DNA of 64,000 bases from Limnanthes douglasii subsp. nivea (GCA_036936605.1 JAUPFV010000004.1:64380352-64444351), one strand, 5' to 3'. Positions 10,860-22,933 are shown, counted from the stretch's first letter. Made by a program: numbers and translations. Notes: generated by a model from the letters alone, not told the origin.

Positions 10860-13633
10860 ATGTTCACAGCCAGAAACGCTTTAGTGAAATGTGGCTGGTT
10901 GAATTTTTCAGAGTTAGAACGAGCGAGGAAGGTAGAAAGAGAGAACCGCATCGCTGTCGGCCTCCCAGTTTCTCCAACTGAGAAAACCAGTGAACCGACT
11001 CAGGACGCCGATCAAGGGTCATCCTCTTCCAAAAACCCTAGGTCCAAACAACTTTCATTCAAACCAAGCATTTTACCCCTTCCCTCGGGTTCTTCTGTTC
11101 AAGAGTCCCAACCTTATGTGCCTAAATAAAAAGTCGTTTCAAGTATCAGAAAACCCTCTCCCTTTATTGCTATGGGTTTTGATACTGAGAAGTATTCGGA
11201 GAAGATACCTCTTAGCTGGACAACCTGCCAAACTAAAACCCAATCTACAACTTCACTGACAAAACCCTCCGGATCGAAGGTATCTAAAGCAGCCCCACGG
11301 GCGCCCTCCGGATTCCAACCTCAACCAAATACTAGGCCTTTAGAGGCAACAAACGCTCAACCATCCGAACAGCCTTTTGTGCAAGAAACTAACCCCCCTT
11401 CTTCTAAGGCAACTGACAAACCTTCCACAGTGATGAAAAAAATAATGAAAGACAGCATTGAGGAGGCTCCCTTCGAAATCGAGGCATCAGGTCAAACGGG
11501 AGATGCTGCTTCTAATAAGAAGGGCAAAAGCAAGGTAACAATTTTCATGACTCATCCAGACTCGCTTCTGGAGTTCTTAGAGGGCAAGGTAGGCCTTTGT
11601 TTCAAACACGTTAGCGTCAAATATTTATTGGCCTTACAAAACATCAACTACATTTACACCCATACTGCTGAGTTGGGCCGAATCCGGACCAAATGAGGGA
11701 TTTTGGAGTCTTGTAAAGATAAGAATACCTATTACTCCAGAGACTCCCATGGACTGCAAGCTTAATGAGGTGGTAATTTTCACCGAAGTGCTAAACTAGG
11801 GACTCCGGTTCCCAGTGGACCCATAAATTGTTAGGTACTTTCACTTGGTCAAACGTTTCCCTAGACAGTTAAGCCCCAATGCCTGGTACTCTCTCCTTGC
11901 TTGCATCATGGCATCAAGATTTTCGAGGATCCCACTTCCAATAGATCAGTTTGCTGATGTAGCAAGCTTGTGCAAGAACCATCAGATTCCATTCTACCAT
12001 CACAACATGGGGAATGACTTTAAAGTTGTGGACGACTTGTTGGTGTCCGAAAATAACTGGAGGACACAGTTCCTGTTTGTTAGTGGAACATAAGAAAATG
12101 ACAGGAAGATTAAGGCCAACACCAACCCTAGCATGCTGACTAACAGGTGGAAAAGCACTGGTAATTTCCTTTCTTTTCTTTGTCTTCCAAGTTTTCTCTT
12201 CTTAAATTATAAGTGTTCATTTTCTGATTGGCTTGTTACTCCTTTTTAGTGCTACTGGAGGAGTTCACTGGACATTTGGATGATGGGAAAAAGACCTGTG
12301 CAAAATTCAATGCATGGGCTATGGAGCACTGAGGGAATGCCTTCCACAACTGCTTCACATCGGGTAATCTTGTGAGAACACCACAGGCCGGAGAAACCTC
12401 TCATTGGAAGAGCTAACCACCCTTCCTCCTTCTAGTATGATTCTTAAAAGAACATAGGCCAAGGATGGCAAATTGTTCTTAACTTCCAGAGCTAAGGCTC
12501 TCAGCAAGATAAAGAACAAAAAGAAGAAAACTGCAGCATGGTTGGTTCAAGCAGCCACAGAAGGGACTGGTTCGGGGAACCAAGGGGGGGATTGATGCAG
12601 CCCTACTCAAAGAAGTAGAGGTTGAAATTGTGAGGGAGGTTGGAGAGCCGCGGAACCCACCAAACTCTCCTAAGAAGGACAGGAAACAGAGGGCCATCAG
12701 TGATGAGAAAGTTGTTAAGAAGAAGAAGGTCACTGTGGGAGAAGAAATAATTCTTCATCCTTCAGAAATCCAACCTCCACCAGCCCCTGCTGATCCTACC
12801 TTGCAGGAGAAAATCCCAACAGATCTCTAGTATAGAGAGATTTATCGGGGAGAAAATGATGAAGTGGACATTAGCGCCCTTCAGGACATTGATGTATTTT
12901 AATGATTCTAAAAAGGATAATTTCGCAGGTCCCTACCGTCCCCCAGTTCTGCCAATATGGTGATCTTTAATGGTAAATATTTCTCCGTCTCCGGAGAGCA
13001 AGATGTTCTAAGCCACTCCCTCTTCGGTTATATCCGGCCAATACTTGACCTGGAAAGGCAGGTGAAAAGTCAGACCACCCTTATCAACTCCCTTACCTCT
13101 GAAAAGCAATCCCTGTCAAACAATCTCTTAAACCCTCAGCAAAATATAGAGGAACTGAAGAAGGAGATAGAGGCGCTGAAGAAGGAGAAGAAGAATTCAG
13201 CAACTAAGTTAGCCACATCGAAAGCAGCCAGAAGTGAGCTCCAGACTAAGTATTCTAACTTAGAAAAAAGACCTCACAACGCTGAAGGAGGAAGTGCAGA
13301 CCAATGATGGTGTCTTTTAAACATTAACCGATGAGAAGACTAAACTAGAGAGCTCTGTTTCAGAGATGACCAAGGAGAAAGAGGATTTAAAGAGCTAGCA
13401 GGAGCAAGCTATTCAGGCAGGTATTGATAAGTATACCAATGAAGTGATAGACTCCTTAGAGAAAAGAGATGATAAAGTCAAGTCTCACATGATGCTGCTC
13501 TTCCATGAGACTTTTCTGAAGAGGACCCTTGGTCCCTTATAGAAATATGTGGAATACAAAGACCTCCAATTTCATACTATGGTAGATAGTGATAAGCACA
13601 ACTACTCCAGTGGAATAGATTCCACTACTTGAT
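10860..13633 (+). pseudogene. Antisense gene (aORF) of the 10-20 kb Tat element, broken
   Basis: Opposite in strand to gag-pol and lying between integrase and the 3' LTR. The start is ATG at 10860 (MFTARNALVKCGWLNFSEL). Two in-frame stops (11127, 11694), a frameshift before 11845 and later stops break it. The segment GLRFPVDP and RYFHLVK through LVSENNWRTQFLFVSG (about 11800-12090) matches the intact aORF of the 35-45 kb element. A GT-AG intron at 12161-12249 (89 bp, phase 1) sits exactly where that gene has its intron. After the intron, FNAWAMEH and GNAFHNCF match the same gene, with TGA in place of a Trp codon between them. The C-terminal part (12957-13633) is a charged coiled coil. The function of the family is unknown; the conserved part resembles the plant domain called putative gypsy-type transposon (Transposase_28). 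Confidence 0.8.
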
Positions 13634-13750
13634 GATGAAGAGGGAACTGGTGAGAGTTCGAGTGCCGAACTCAAAAGTCCTAAAAAAGGTGATGTGGTGA
13701 AGGAACTTCCGAAGGGAACAAACCCTAAGGTCTTATATTTTTTTTATCTT

Positions 13751-13896
13751 TTTAAACATTTAAATTCCTTGGATGGCCAAGGCATATTTTGTACTAGTTA
13801 TTCGGTTAAAGTCCGAATAAGTCCTTTAAACACCTAAAGTCCTTGGATGGCCAAGGCATGTTTTGTTTTCCTGTTCGGTTTAAGTCCGAATAGGTT
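13751..13896. repeat. Two tandem copies of a ~74-bp unit in the 3' region of the element
   Basis: The segment tttaaacannta, followed by ccttggatggccaaggcat and a ttcggtt-aagtccgaata motif, occurs twice (starting 13751 and 13825). It lies in the noncoding stretch where the two convergent genes of the element end (13634-14160). Nothing else is recognised there. Confidence 0.7.
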
Positions 13897-14239
13897 TAAT
13901 TTATCAAACTTTCCTTTGTTTAATAATTTTCTTTAATTTCTGCATAGCTAATATTTAAGTAGCCCCTAGCATTTCAAAAGTATTAAAGTGAGAGTGTTTA
14001 ATATCTCCGATGACATATATTTAATGGTCATCACTTCACCAAGTTTATCCGATCTACTAAAGACCCAAGGTGTTGAACAAGTGATTTGTACTTGAATTGA
14101 ATTGTAGTAAAACCACTCCAAATGTTTTAAGAAGGAATCATATAATATAAAAGAACGGACACCTCATTAAAACCTCCCCGCGCCACCAAGATAGGAAATA
14201 ATATGCCCCCTAATATTTACATCGATATCTAACAAGTAA

Positions 14240-15045
14240 ATATTTACACAAAAAAAATATTTTAAGTATAACCTGAGATGTTCAATATTATATGGGTGCT
14301 TCAAAACTTTCCCATCTTTGTCCAGAAGTCTATATGTCCCAGGTTTGAGCTTTTGACAGATCTCATAGGGGCCTTCCCAGTTTGGAGCCAATTTACCGAA
14401 CTGCTTCTCCTTGGTGTGTAGGAAAACTTTTCTTAACACCTTTTCTCCTGGTTGAAAATCTCTTCTTTTGACCTTGGAGGCAAATCTGCTCCTCATCAAA
14501 CCTTGGTAGTGAGCTGTTCTTAAGTGGGCATTAACCCTTTTTTCTACTATTAAGTCCAACTGACTCCTTATTACTACTTCTTTAGCTTGTTCGGAATAGT
14601 TATGGACTCTATTTGATGGTAGGATAACTTCTATAAGGGTAATTGCATACATCCCATACACCAAGTAAAAATGGATTCTTGTGTAGCAACCCGAGGAGTA
14701 GTTCGGTATGCCCACAACATTATTTAGCATTTGCCATTATGGATGGCCAATAGTACCCAGCCAACAACACTCTTCGGGTTAGTGCCTTGTACCCACAATG
14801 TGTTGAGCCTTCTCCATCGCGTAGTTCAATTAAAACGACTTGAGATTATTCAACCCCCAAACAACGCAGGAGAGGTCTACTGAAAGATTTCTTATAGAGA
14901 ATTCCTCTTATGATCAAGAAACCTCGGGCCTTGTGTTTAATCTTTCTTGCCATTGCTTTATCCGAAGGCAAAACCCCATCAGAAATATATTGAAGAAGGG
15001 AAAACCTCCAGTCTTTAGGTTGAATCACCTGTATGCTCATGATTT
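14240..15045 (-). pseudogene. Integrase of the 10-20 kb element, catalytic core deleted
   Basis: The N-terminal zinc-binding part is present (RDGEGSTHCGYKALTRRVL to YYWPSIMANAK, about 14840-14720). The sequence then jumps straight to the segment that corresponds to LWAYRTTP and FYLVYGM, followed by the C-terminal GPY-like module GKLAPNWEGPYEI. Compared with the 35-45 kb element, about 170 residues holding all three catalytic acidic residues are missing at a junction near 14715-14722. A frameshift follows it. This element cannot have made an active integrase in its present state. Confidence 0.85.
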
Positions 15046-15493
15046 CCCCATCTTCCTTGTTCTGACTTTCCTGTATAGACGGGCATTCCTGTACGTGAAT
15101 TCAAGGGTAGGACTCAGAATACGCTATAGTTACCAAAGAATCTGCCAGGGTGTTCTCTGATCTGGGAATATGCTCATAACAAACACTTTTGAAGTTGGCT
15201 GCCACTTATTTTAGGATGAGTAAGTACTTGATCAGTTGCTCCTTCTTGGCCTCAGACTGACCTTGCGCATGATGAATGAGCAACTGAGAGTTTCGCATCA
15301 ACCGAACTTTCTTAGCCCCACACAAGAAAGCCAATTTAAGACGAGCTATAACTGTTTCATATTCAGACTGATTGTTGGAGGCCCTGAACCCAAAGCATAT
15401 AGGTTGGTACATCTTATCACCATATGGAGAGGTTAGGAAAATTCCAGCTCCACAACCCATTGTGCTTGAAGCACCATCAGTTTGGACTACCAC
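15046..15493 (-). pseudogene. Second (archaeal-type) RNase H of the 10-20 kb element
   Basis: Encodes VVQTDGASSTMGCGAGIFL, then NNQSEYETVIARLKLA, then a HIPRSENTLADSLVTIA motif. It is the extra RNase H domain that Tat elements carry downstream of the usual one. The first Asp, the Glu and the last Asp are visible. The third acidic position, ETDSQL in the 35-45 kb element, reads MRNSQL here, so Asp has become Asn. An in-frame stop follows LLILK. Confidence 0.8.
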
Positions 15494-15590
15494 TCTTTCT
15501 TGGTTTTATCTTCTGTAATTTGTTTGGAGTTCCTGTCCAAATGGAATTCTACTAGGAAATCAGCCACTGACTGAGCTTTGATAGCTGTTC

Positions 15591-15604
15591 GGGGGGGGGG
15601 GGGG
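15591..15604. repeat. Run of 14 G
   Basis: Uninterrupted guanine tract between the two RNase H segments, in sequence that otherwise has no such run. It could be a real slippage product or a sequencing or assembly artefact. Confidence 0.8.
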
Positions 15605-15615
15605 AAATCAATGTC

Positions 15616-16891
15616 CTAATCACCCAATTCTACTGACCACCTGGTCATCCTGTTTGATATGTCTGCCTTTTGAAGAATATTCTTTAGTGGGAAATATGTC
15701 CGGACAATGATAAAATGAGATTGAAAATAGGGCCTCATCTTTCTTACCACAAACACTAAGGCTAGTGCCAACTTTTCAAGCTTTAAGTATCTCTTCTCAA
15801 CATCTATTATACTTTTGTTGATGTAGTATACCGGACGAGGGTAATTGTCCACCTCTCTTACCAATACTGTACTTATAACACATTCTGACACAATCAAGTA
15901 TACATATAGTGTTTCTCCCCGAACATGTTTGAAAAGAGTCTTTGGTGAGGACAAGTGTTTCTTTATTTCAATAAAAGCTTGATTGTACTGTGGGGACCAC
16001 TCAGAATCTTTAGCATTCTTCAAAGTTTGGAAAGACATAGCACATTTATTTGAAGACCTTGAAATAAAACGATTTAGGGCAGCCAGCCTTCCAGTGAGCC
16101 TTTGGACTTCTTTAATATTCCGAGGAGGATCCATTTTTAATAGGGCATTAAGCTAGTCTGGATCAGGGTATATTTCTTTTTCACTTATCACATAACCCAG
16201 GAACTTTCCAGATCGAACCCCAAAGACACATTTTTTTGGATTTAGTTTCAAATTCACAACCGTCAAATTAACAAATGTTTCTTGAAGATCAATTATATGC
16301 AAATCCTCTTCCAAGCTTTTGACCATCATATCATCTATGTATACCTCCATATTTATGCCAATTTGACTAGTGAATGTTTTGTTTACCAACTTCTGATAAG
16401 TAGCCCCAACATTCTTTAACCCATAAGGCATCACCTTGTAGCAATGGAGACCCATGTCTGTTATAAAGGTAGTATGTTCTTGATCCTTCAGATCCACCTA
16501 TATCTGGTTGTACCCAAAGAAGGCATCCATGAAGAACATCAACTTGTTTCCAGACGTTGAGTCTACCAACTGATCTATCTAGGGGACTGGATAAAGATAT
16601 TTTGGGCAAGCTCTATTAAGGTCAGTGAAATCAATACACATATGCAATTTCCCGTTCTTTTTCTTGACTAACACCGGGATGGCAGTCCATAAAGGATATT
16701 GGGATTCCTTTATGTGTCCCATCATGGTATACCGATCAACTTCTTGGACTATCACATCAGCTTTTTCCTTGGAAAAACATCTTATTTTATGCACAATAGG
16801 TGCATCATCACTCCAGATTGACAGCTCTTGTGAGATAACGCTTGTGGGTACTCCGGTTACATCACTATTGCACCAAGTGAAGACATGCTAA
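15616..16891 (-). pseudogene. Reverse transcriptase and first RNase H of the 10-20 kb element
   Basis: RT motifs in order: HIKESQYPLWTAIPVLVKKK, CIDFTDLNRACPK, DMGLHCYKVMPYGLKN, and the catalytic VYIDDMMVKS (near 16340). Then LKLNPKKCVFGVRSGKFLGY leads into the connection and the usual Ty3 RNase H (TGRLAALNRFIS, YYINKSIIDVEKRYLKLEKL). Stops occur between VP and IDQL, and after YPDPD near 16155 (a CAG-to-TAG type change). The YIDD active site is intact but the frame is broken. Confidence 0.9.
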
Positions 16892-17070
16892 TTGTTTAGT
16901 AAAAAGGACAACAATTTCTTTTTCAACTTTGGTGCCATTTTGGAACCAATCTTGATAATTTTACCCTCTGCCAGTGAGTGGGTTTCAATTTCTAGAACTG
17001 GTATCATAACACTAGGAGCCTCTCTAGGGTCATCAATCTCACTCTCTCCCTCAGAAGGCTCCGGAAACTG

Positions 17071-17961
17071 CTAATCTTCATTGATTTGAACTGCTCCCAA
17101 AGTCTTAGGAGCAAGAGCAGTTGCATAACACTCCCTCGCTATTTTCTGACTACTTCGGACAACACTTACTTGCCCTTGGACTGCATACTTCAAACACTGA
17201 TGGACTATTGAGGCCACAACATGCATTCTAGAAAGCCAAGACCTTCCAAAAATCGCATTGTAGGACGTAGGGCACTCTACCACAACGAATAGCACCCTCA
17301 CCATTTTTTTAAAGGGCCTCTTTCCCAACAACACTTCTTCCTCAAATTCCCTAATTACATTCGCGGAGCTTCTTGTGAAGCCCACAATGGTTCTGTTTGA
17401 GTGTTGAATGACGACCGAATTCCTCATCTGCTTATATGAGCTTAAGAAAATGATATTTGCCGAACTGTCTGTGTCTATCAAAATCTGGCGTATATCATTG
17501 CCCCCAATGGATAATCCTATAACCACTGCATCCTCATAAGGCCCAGAAATATTCCTCAAATCATCCTCATCAAATACTATGAATGGAAAAAGGGTTTGAC
17601 ACTGATAGGAAGACATTCCCTCTTCCAACTGAGTGACCAAACTATGTACATAACTCTTCCTTGATGAAGGAGTAGGTGATGTCACAATATCTCCTCCAAA
17701 GATGGTGAGTGACTCAAAGAAACTGATCAGTCCGGACACCGTCTTGGTCTGCTCTGTTATGACCCCCACTTTCTTCCGAGTTGGATCAGGATCCTGGTAC
17801 TCAGAATCAACATCAAATCTTTCAAGAATCATCATTGTCCGTTCTTGAGCAGATGCTCCTACATTGTTTGTAGGGCCCGTTCGAGGAGCACAGTGAAGCC
17901 TGTTTCCACTTCTTCTTTTGACATAAGCTCCCAGCTTGCCTCTTTCAATAAGATTCTGCAC
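17071..17961 (-). pseudogene. Aspartic protease region of the 10-20 kb element
   Basis: A 296-codon open stretch continuing from gag. It contains SLTIFGGDIVTS, FPFIVFDEDDLRNISGPYED and the protease active-site segment RQILIDTDSSANIIF. The Asp-Thr-Gly triad of retroviral-type aspartic proteases is Asp-Thr-Asp here, which should inactivate it. It ends with SYNAIFGRSWLSRMHVVAS and a C-terminal tail. The intact motif LIDTGSSAN in the 35-45 kb element confirms the alignment. Confidence 0.85.
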
Positions 17962-19407
17962 TTCATGTTTTAATGCTATGTAGTCTTGAGTATTATGGCC
18001 TATATCATTATAATATTGGAAAAAACAAGTATTTCGGTTTTCTCTAGGGGACTACAGTGCCGCCGGTTTTCGGAAATGAACTTCATCCTTGGTCTTGTTA
18101 TATATTGTGGCCACGTTCTCTCTTAACTCCGCAAACCACTCCGGTTGAACCCAATGACCACTTTTACCTCTAAACTACTGGCTCTGAGACTGATTCTGAT
18201 TGGAGTGAGATTGTTTAGCCCGGTTGGACCCTTGTCCGGTCTCTTTAGCCTTATATCCAGATTGGTACTGAGCTGTTGTGGTGGACCTCACTTGATGGTG
18301 CACCCTGGTTTTCTTGGTTTCTTCCACATTAATTTGTTTTCCCACCTAATTCAAAAGGCCACCCCAGATCATGGCTTTCTTCCTGGTCACTGAATCAGCC
18401 AAGTTCCCAAGATTCAACCCTTGTCTTAGAGAAGAAATTGCCACCTGTTTGAAGCAATCTGCTAATCCATTCTTTGTATTCACGAATCAACTTATATAAT
18501 CCTTTAATGACTCGTTTGGTTCTTGGGCACAATGGATTATGGTATCACTATTGCCCTTCACCTCTTTACTCCCAACAAACTGCCTTCGGAAGGTAACCCA
18601 TAATGTATCAAAGTTCCTAATACACCCATGGGGTAAGCTGTTATACCATTTAAGAGCACTTCTCGTAAAACTTTGAGAGAAGGATCTACAGAAAAGTTTT
18701 TCATCATCATCAAAATTCATCATGAAGTTCTTGAATTGCTCCAGTTGATTGTCTGGATCTTTATTTCCATCATACTTATCCATTTTGGAGCTGTTAAATC
18801 TTTTGGGTAGGTTTCCGGACAATATTTTGGCATACAAAGGTGACTGTCTCCAGTTCTTATTACGACTAAAGATTGTGTCTTCGTTAGGTGTTGCAAAAAT
18901 ACTTGGTTCGGTCTGAAAAGCAAAAGGATCAATCAATAATTGATCAGCATGCATGTGGGATGACCCTTTTCCCATATGCCATTTAAGCCTACCATGTCTA
19001 TCCCTCTTTCTTGAATATTTTTTTATTACCTTCATCTTTTTTATGGATCTACCTTCATCACTACTTGAGGATAAAGATTCCTCAAGCTCAGCCTCATTCG
19101 AAGAGCTACTAGAGAACTCTGAATCTAAGCTTTCAACAGGTTTGGACCGATGTATCTTCTTAGAGCTGATGTGAGTCTTTTTCAAACTCAGATGGGTCTT
19201 TACTGATGGATCATTCTCCCTAGGGTTTTCAGTATGATGAATAGTTGACGCCCCTGATTTCTCCTTTATACCATTCTCTGCTTATTTTATGGCCCTTAAC
19301 GCCTCTATTTCTGCTCTCAACTTGTCTCCCTCTTTAATAGTGTATTCTTTGTTTTCGCCAACCGTTTCCACCATAGAAGGTCGAGTTCCTTGCTCGGTCG
19401 GATCCAT
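17962..19407 (-). pseudogene. gag of the 10-20 kb element, broken
   Basis: Starts at ATG 19407 (MDPTEQGTRPSMVETVG), 75 bp inside the 5' LTR. A stop follows about 41 codons later (TAA at ~19282). The next long open segment (to 18487) is Ser/Glu-rich and then holds the retrotransposon capsid domain (KMDKYDGNKDPDNQLEQFKN through FDTLWVTFRRQFVGSKEV). Downstream, broken frames give GLNLGNLADSVTRK and a degraded knuckle, QYYNDIGHNTQD. The encoded product would be the structural capsid protein. Confidence 0.85.
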
Positions 19408-19461
19408 CAGAACTGGTTTTTTTCTACCAGTTTTGAATGCGAGATTCAGGCACCTTCGTGC

Positions 19462-19481
19462 TCCCACTGTGATCACCAATT
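19462..19481 (-). other. Primer binding site region of the 10-20 kb element
   Basis: The minus strand reads AATTGGTGATCACAGTGGG immediately inside the 5' LTR. The other Tat elements here have AATTGGCGCTAG and AAATGGCGACC at the same place, so this is the minus-strand DNA priming site. The primer tRNA was not identified. Confidence 0.6.
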
Positions 19482-19851
19482 TGGTTTGGATTATTTTGGG
19501 ATGGGGGTAGTTTGGTAAAATATTTTGGTAAGTTTAAAGTATTTTGTGTTTAGTGTGAGAAATAGTGAGATAATTAAGTAGTCTGCTTGTATTAAATGTT
19601 GATCACCCTCATTAATGAGAGTGGTTGGGGTATTTATACTCTTAATTTAATGACCCATGGGCTTACCAGGTCAAGTTATGAAACGGGATCAAGTTTAAGG
19701 ACCTATTAGTCTTTTAAGTAACAAACCAAATAGTTTAGTCAAAAGGTGTTTTACATTTGTCCTGTTCGGATTTTTCAGTGGAGTGTTATGGTCTGAATCA
19801 CCCTTGTCCGGATTAAGCAGTGAGTTGTGTCTGATGTATCCGAACTCATCA
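19482..19851 (-). repeat. 5' LTR of the 10-20 kb Tat element
   Basis: Direct copy of 10030-10399, same length, about 90% identical. It is flanked on its outer side by CCTTT (19852-19856), the target duplication. Confidence 0.93.
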
Positions 19852-20501
19852 CCTTTGATCGGAAAAATGTAGCAAAACCACGAGAAAATCATGACAAATT
19901 TAGTTTAATATATATATAAACATTTTGTTGATTCTCAATATAAACTAGGGTGGTATTTCATAAAAATATTATGTTACAAATGCCTATTGATAATTTAATT
20001 TTTGCAGATCTTAAATGATAAATTAAAAAATTGTTTGATATCTATTAGTAACTTATTTTTTGATATAAAATTTTAATTTTAATTTTATATTATTTTTATT
20101 ATTCATCTTATATTTTCTATTTTATTTTGTTTTAATAAAACTATTTCATTCATCCCGGTATTACTATTATAATATAATTTAACATTTAATGTTAATAACT
20201 AGTGACTATATTAATAAAATCATATAAAAAATGACTTAGCTCTGTGCCTAATATTTCATTTTTTGGCCTTGAGGGCTCATATGAATGACCCGACTAGAAG
20301 GTTCGACCCATATGGCCAATGGGTTATGGAAAAATACTATAAATACCCCAACCATCATCATTAAGAGGGTTTGACTTTTTCCAAAGACATTTAATATAAG
20401 CACACACCTCCTTTCTCTCCCAACCCTTTACAAAAATAGTTAATATCCCCAAGCTAAAGTTTTTCATATTTTTACCCATAATCGAGATTTCACCATCACC
20501 A

Positions 20502-20520
20502 AAATGGCGACCACATTGAG
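20502..20520 (+). other. Primer binding site region of the deleted Tat element
   Basis: AAATGGCGACCACATTGAG follows the left LTR end ATCACCA. It aligns with the AATTGGCG start in the 35-45 kb element. Confidence 0.55.
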
Positions 20521-20589
20521 AGCTATGGGCACCTGAATAGCTCTATTAAAAAACTTACCTATAATACAAAGTTCAGAAATCCTTGAGAT

Positions 20590-22282
20590 ATGGATCTCAA
20601 TATGCATGAGGTGTTGCTTCATGAAAATAAAACAATAAGAGAGGAAAATGAGCATGCTACTGTGTCTCATGTCAATCACAATACTGAGGAAAGTCCATTC
20701 ATGCAAGATGAACATGATTAGTTAATGGCTGAACTTGAAGCTTCGAGGGCCCAAAGGCAGGCTCAAGTATTATTGAAAGAAAATTCCGATGCGGGATGAG
20801 TATCTACAGATGAGCCTCCAGACAATAACAAAAAAAAAAGAATTATCAATCCCCAAAAGTTCAAACTAATCATAAAAAGACACATCAGGCTAAACAAGTA
20901 AAGAGTATATCGAAATCTTTCGATAGTTCCGGTACTGTTTCTGACTCTGATGGAACTTCCTCATCTAGTAGTGAGCAGGGCCGTCAGAAAAAGAAAAATA
21001 ATGTTAACCAAGACACATTCGAGGAAAAGGGATATGAAATGCAAAATGAAAAAGAATAAGTATCAGGGAAAAATAAAAGGATCGACATATCACTGTATTG
21101 ATCATCTACTAAGTGATCCGTTTGCTACCCAATCCAAACCAAGTTTATTTGCGACTCCTGATGAAGATATAGTCTTTAGTCGTATCCATAATTGGAGGCA
21201 ATCGCCCTTTTTCTAAAAAATAATCTCCGGACATCTATCTAGGAGGTTTGACCATTCCAAGATGGAGAAGAATGATGGGAGTAAAGACCCTGATAATCAT
21301 CTCGATCAATTCAAGAATTTTATGATGAATTTTGATGATGATAAACTTTTATGCCGGGAATTCTCACAAAATTTTATAGGAAGTGCTTGAAAGTGGTATA
21401 ATAGTTTGCTACAGGGATGAATAAAGAACTTTGATATGTTCAGGATGGAATTTCAGAGACAATTTGTGGGGGAGTAAAGAGCTTAAAGAGAATGGTGACA
21501 CTATCATCAATTGTTCCCAAGAATCGAATGAATCTTTGAAAGAATACAACATTCATTTTGTGAATACAAAGAATGGGTTGGCAGATTATTTTGAACAAAT
21601 GACAATTGTTTCACTAAGGAAATGTTTAAATCCGGGTAAATTAGCTGATTGAGTAACTCGTAAAAAACCATGACTTGGGGCGGACGTATAAATCAGGTCG
21701 AAAAGCAGATTACGGTGGAAGATACTAAAAAGTCTAGAGCACCATGCCAAAATAAGCTTGCTCCAACAGCACAAATTCCACAAGCTAGTACTCAATCTCA
21801 AGCCACGGTTAATTACATGCCTAAAGTTTTGGGACAAGGATCACATCGGCAAAGAAATAATCAATCAAGTCAATCACAACAATTTAAACCCAAAAAAGGT
21901 CCAAGGGTTTAACCTGAATGGTTTGCCGAGCTAGGGAAGAGTGTGACAACCATTCATAATAAAACAAAGAATATTGTACGCCTTAGGAGATCGACACCAA
22001 TTTAGTATCCTAAAGAGACTCAAAACACTCGTTTTTGTAAATACCATAATAATATGGGTCATATGCCAGTCAACACCCAAGGGAAGTTATCAACTTTGGT
22101 TAAAAACAACTATGGGGAATATGCCAGTCAACACCCAGTCTAATGCAAATACAGTCTGAGCTGCATCACCAAGCGGCCAATGACAAAGTATATGAGCATC
22201 TAGACAAGAAGATGATATGGTAATTATAGAAATATTTGATGTGGATTTGAAATATTTAGATCCTATCCGAATCAGAACCACT
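20590..22282 (+). pseudogene. gag remnant of the deleted Tat element
   Basis: Broken frames encode LMAELEASRAQRQAQ, then YHCIDHLLSDPFATQSKPSLFATPDEDI, RFDHSKMEKNDGSKDPD, NLWGSKELKENGDTIINCSQ and YHNNMGHM, in the same order as gag of the 10-20 kb element. Many stops are present. The last recognisable segment, IFDVDLKYLDPIRI, corresponds to the gag-protease linker DVDSEYQDPDPTR. The sequence then switches to the antisense gene, marking the deletion junction. Confidence 0.8.
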
Positions 22283-22818
22283 AGCTCCTCGATTTTATTG
22301 TCCATCGGAGTCTCATCAGGGATGGGAATTCTCACATAGATGGACCGAAAAGCCCTATTTCTTCCTTATTTTATCCAACTCAATAGTGTGGGTATACAAA
22401 TAAGAAATTCGTTGAAGTTCTCTTCTATATCTGACCCCATAGATTTGAAAGGGGGTGGAGTTTTGCGATTGCTAACGGGTCTAGCTCTGGGAAAAAGGTT
22501 TTTGTTTAGTTGAATTGGTGGTTCTGGTTTTTCTGGTCGGTGAACTGGTGGTTCTGGTTTTTCTGGTTGGTGAACTGATGGTTCTGGTTGATCTGGTTCT
22601 TCAAGATTTGTTAAAGATAGAGCATGAGAAGTTTTGTTAGAAAATACTGTTGGTCTGTAAGAAGATGAACTCATGTCCGGTTCTGATACTTCTTTAGTGA
22701 TCAATCCACCAAGAGAGATAGGTAGTTCGGCCGTGATTCTGGCCTCTCTTTTGTCTCTGTCTAACTCAGATAAGTTGAGCCAACCTCCTTTGGTTAAGGC
22801 AGTTCTTGTTGTGAATAT
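22283..22818 (-). pseudogene. 5' part of the antisense gene in the deleted Tat element
   Basis: Minus-strand reading from 22818 gives IFTTRTALTKGGWLNLSEL, which aligns with the start of the antisense gene in the 10-20 kb element (MFTARNALVKCGWLNFSEL). The start codon has become ATA. The frame stays open to 22366, including a proline-rich repeat of the form EKPEPPVHRP (22490-22570). A further piece, PDETPMDNKIEELVV, ends at the deletion junction. It cannot be translated from its normal start. Confidence 0.75.
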
Positions 22819-22933
22819 AACATCTTGGGAAATATTGGAGGAGTTGAACGCTTATGAGATTTTTAAGCTTCTTTCTCTAGATTTAAAATTTGAACTTTTT
22901 TTTCTCTAGAAGTGGAAACAGTAAAAAAACATA

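Larger units (their letters stand above)
10030..19851 (-). mobile_element. Complete but degenerate Ty3/gypsy Tat-type retrotransposon
   Basis: Direct 370-bp LTRs (10030-10399 and 19482-19851) begin TGGTTTGG and end ACTCATCA on the plus strand. They are flanked by the 5-bp duplication CCTTT (10025-10029 and 19852-19856). Genes run on the minus strand in the order gag, protease, RT, RNase H, second RNase H, integrase. A separate gene lies downstream on the opposite strand. The LTR copies differ at about 35 of 370 sites, which at 1.3e-8 substitutions per site per year is roughly 4 million years. The second RNase H and the antisense ORF place it in the Tat lineage. Confidence 0.95.

Noticed and set aside
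10860..13633. A host gene of the plant on the plus strand
   Set aside because: It lies wholly between the LTRs of a Tat element and matches the antisense genes of two other Tat elements, so it belongs to the transposon.
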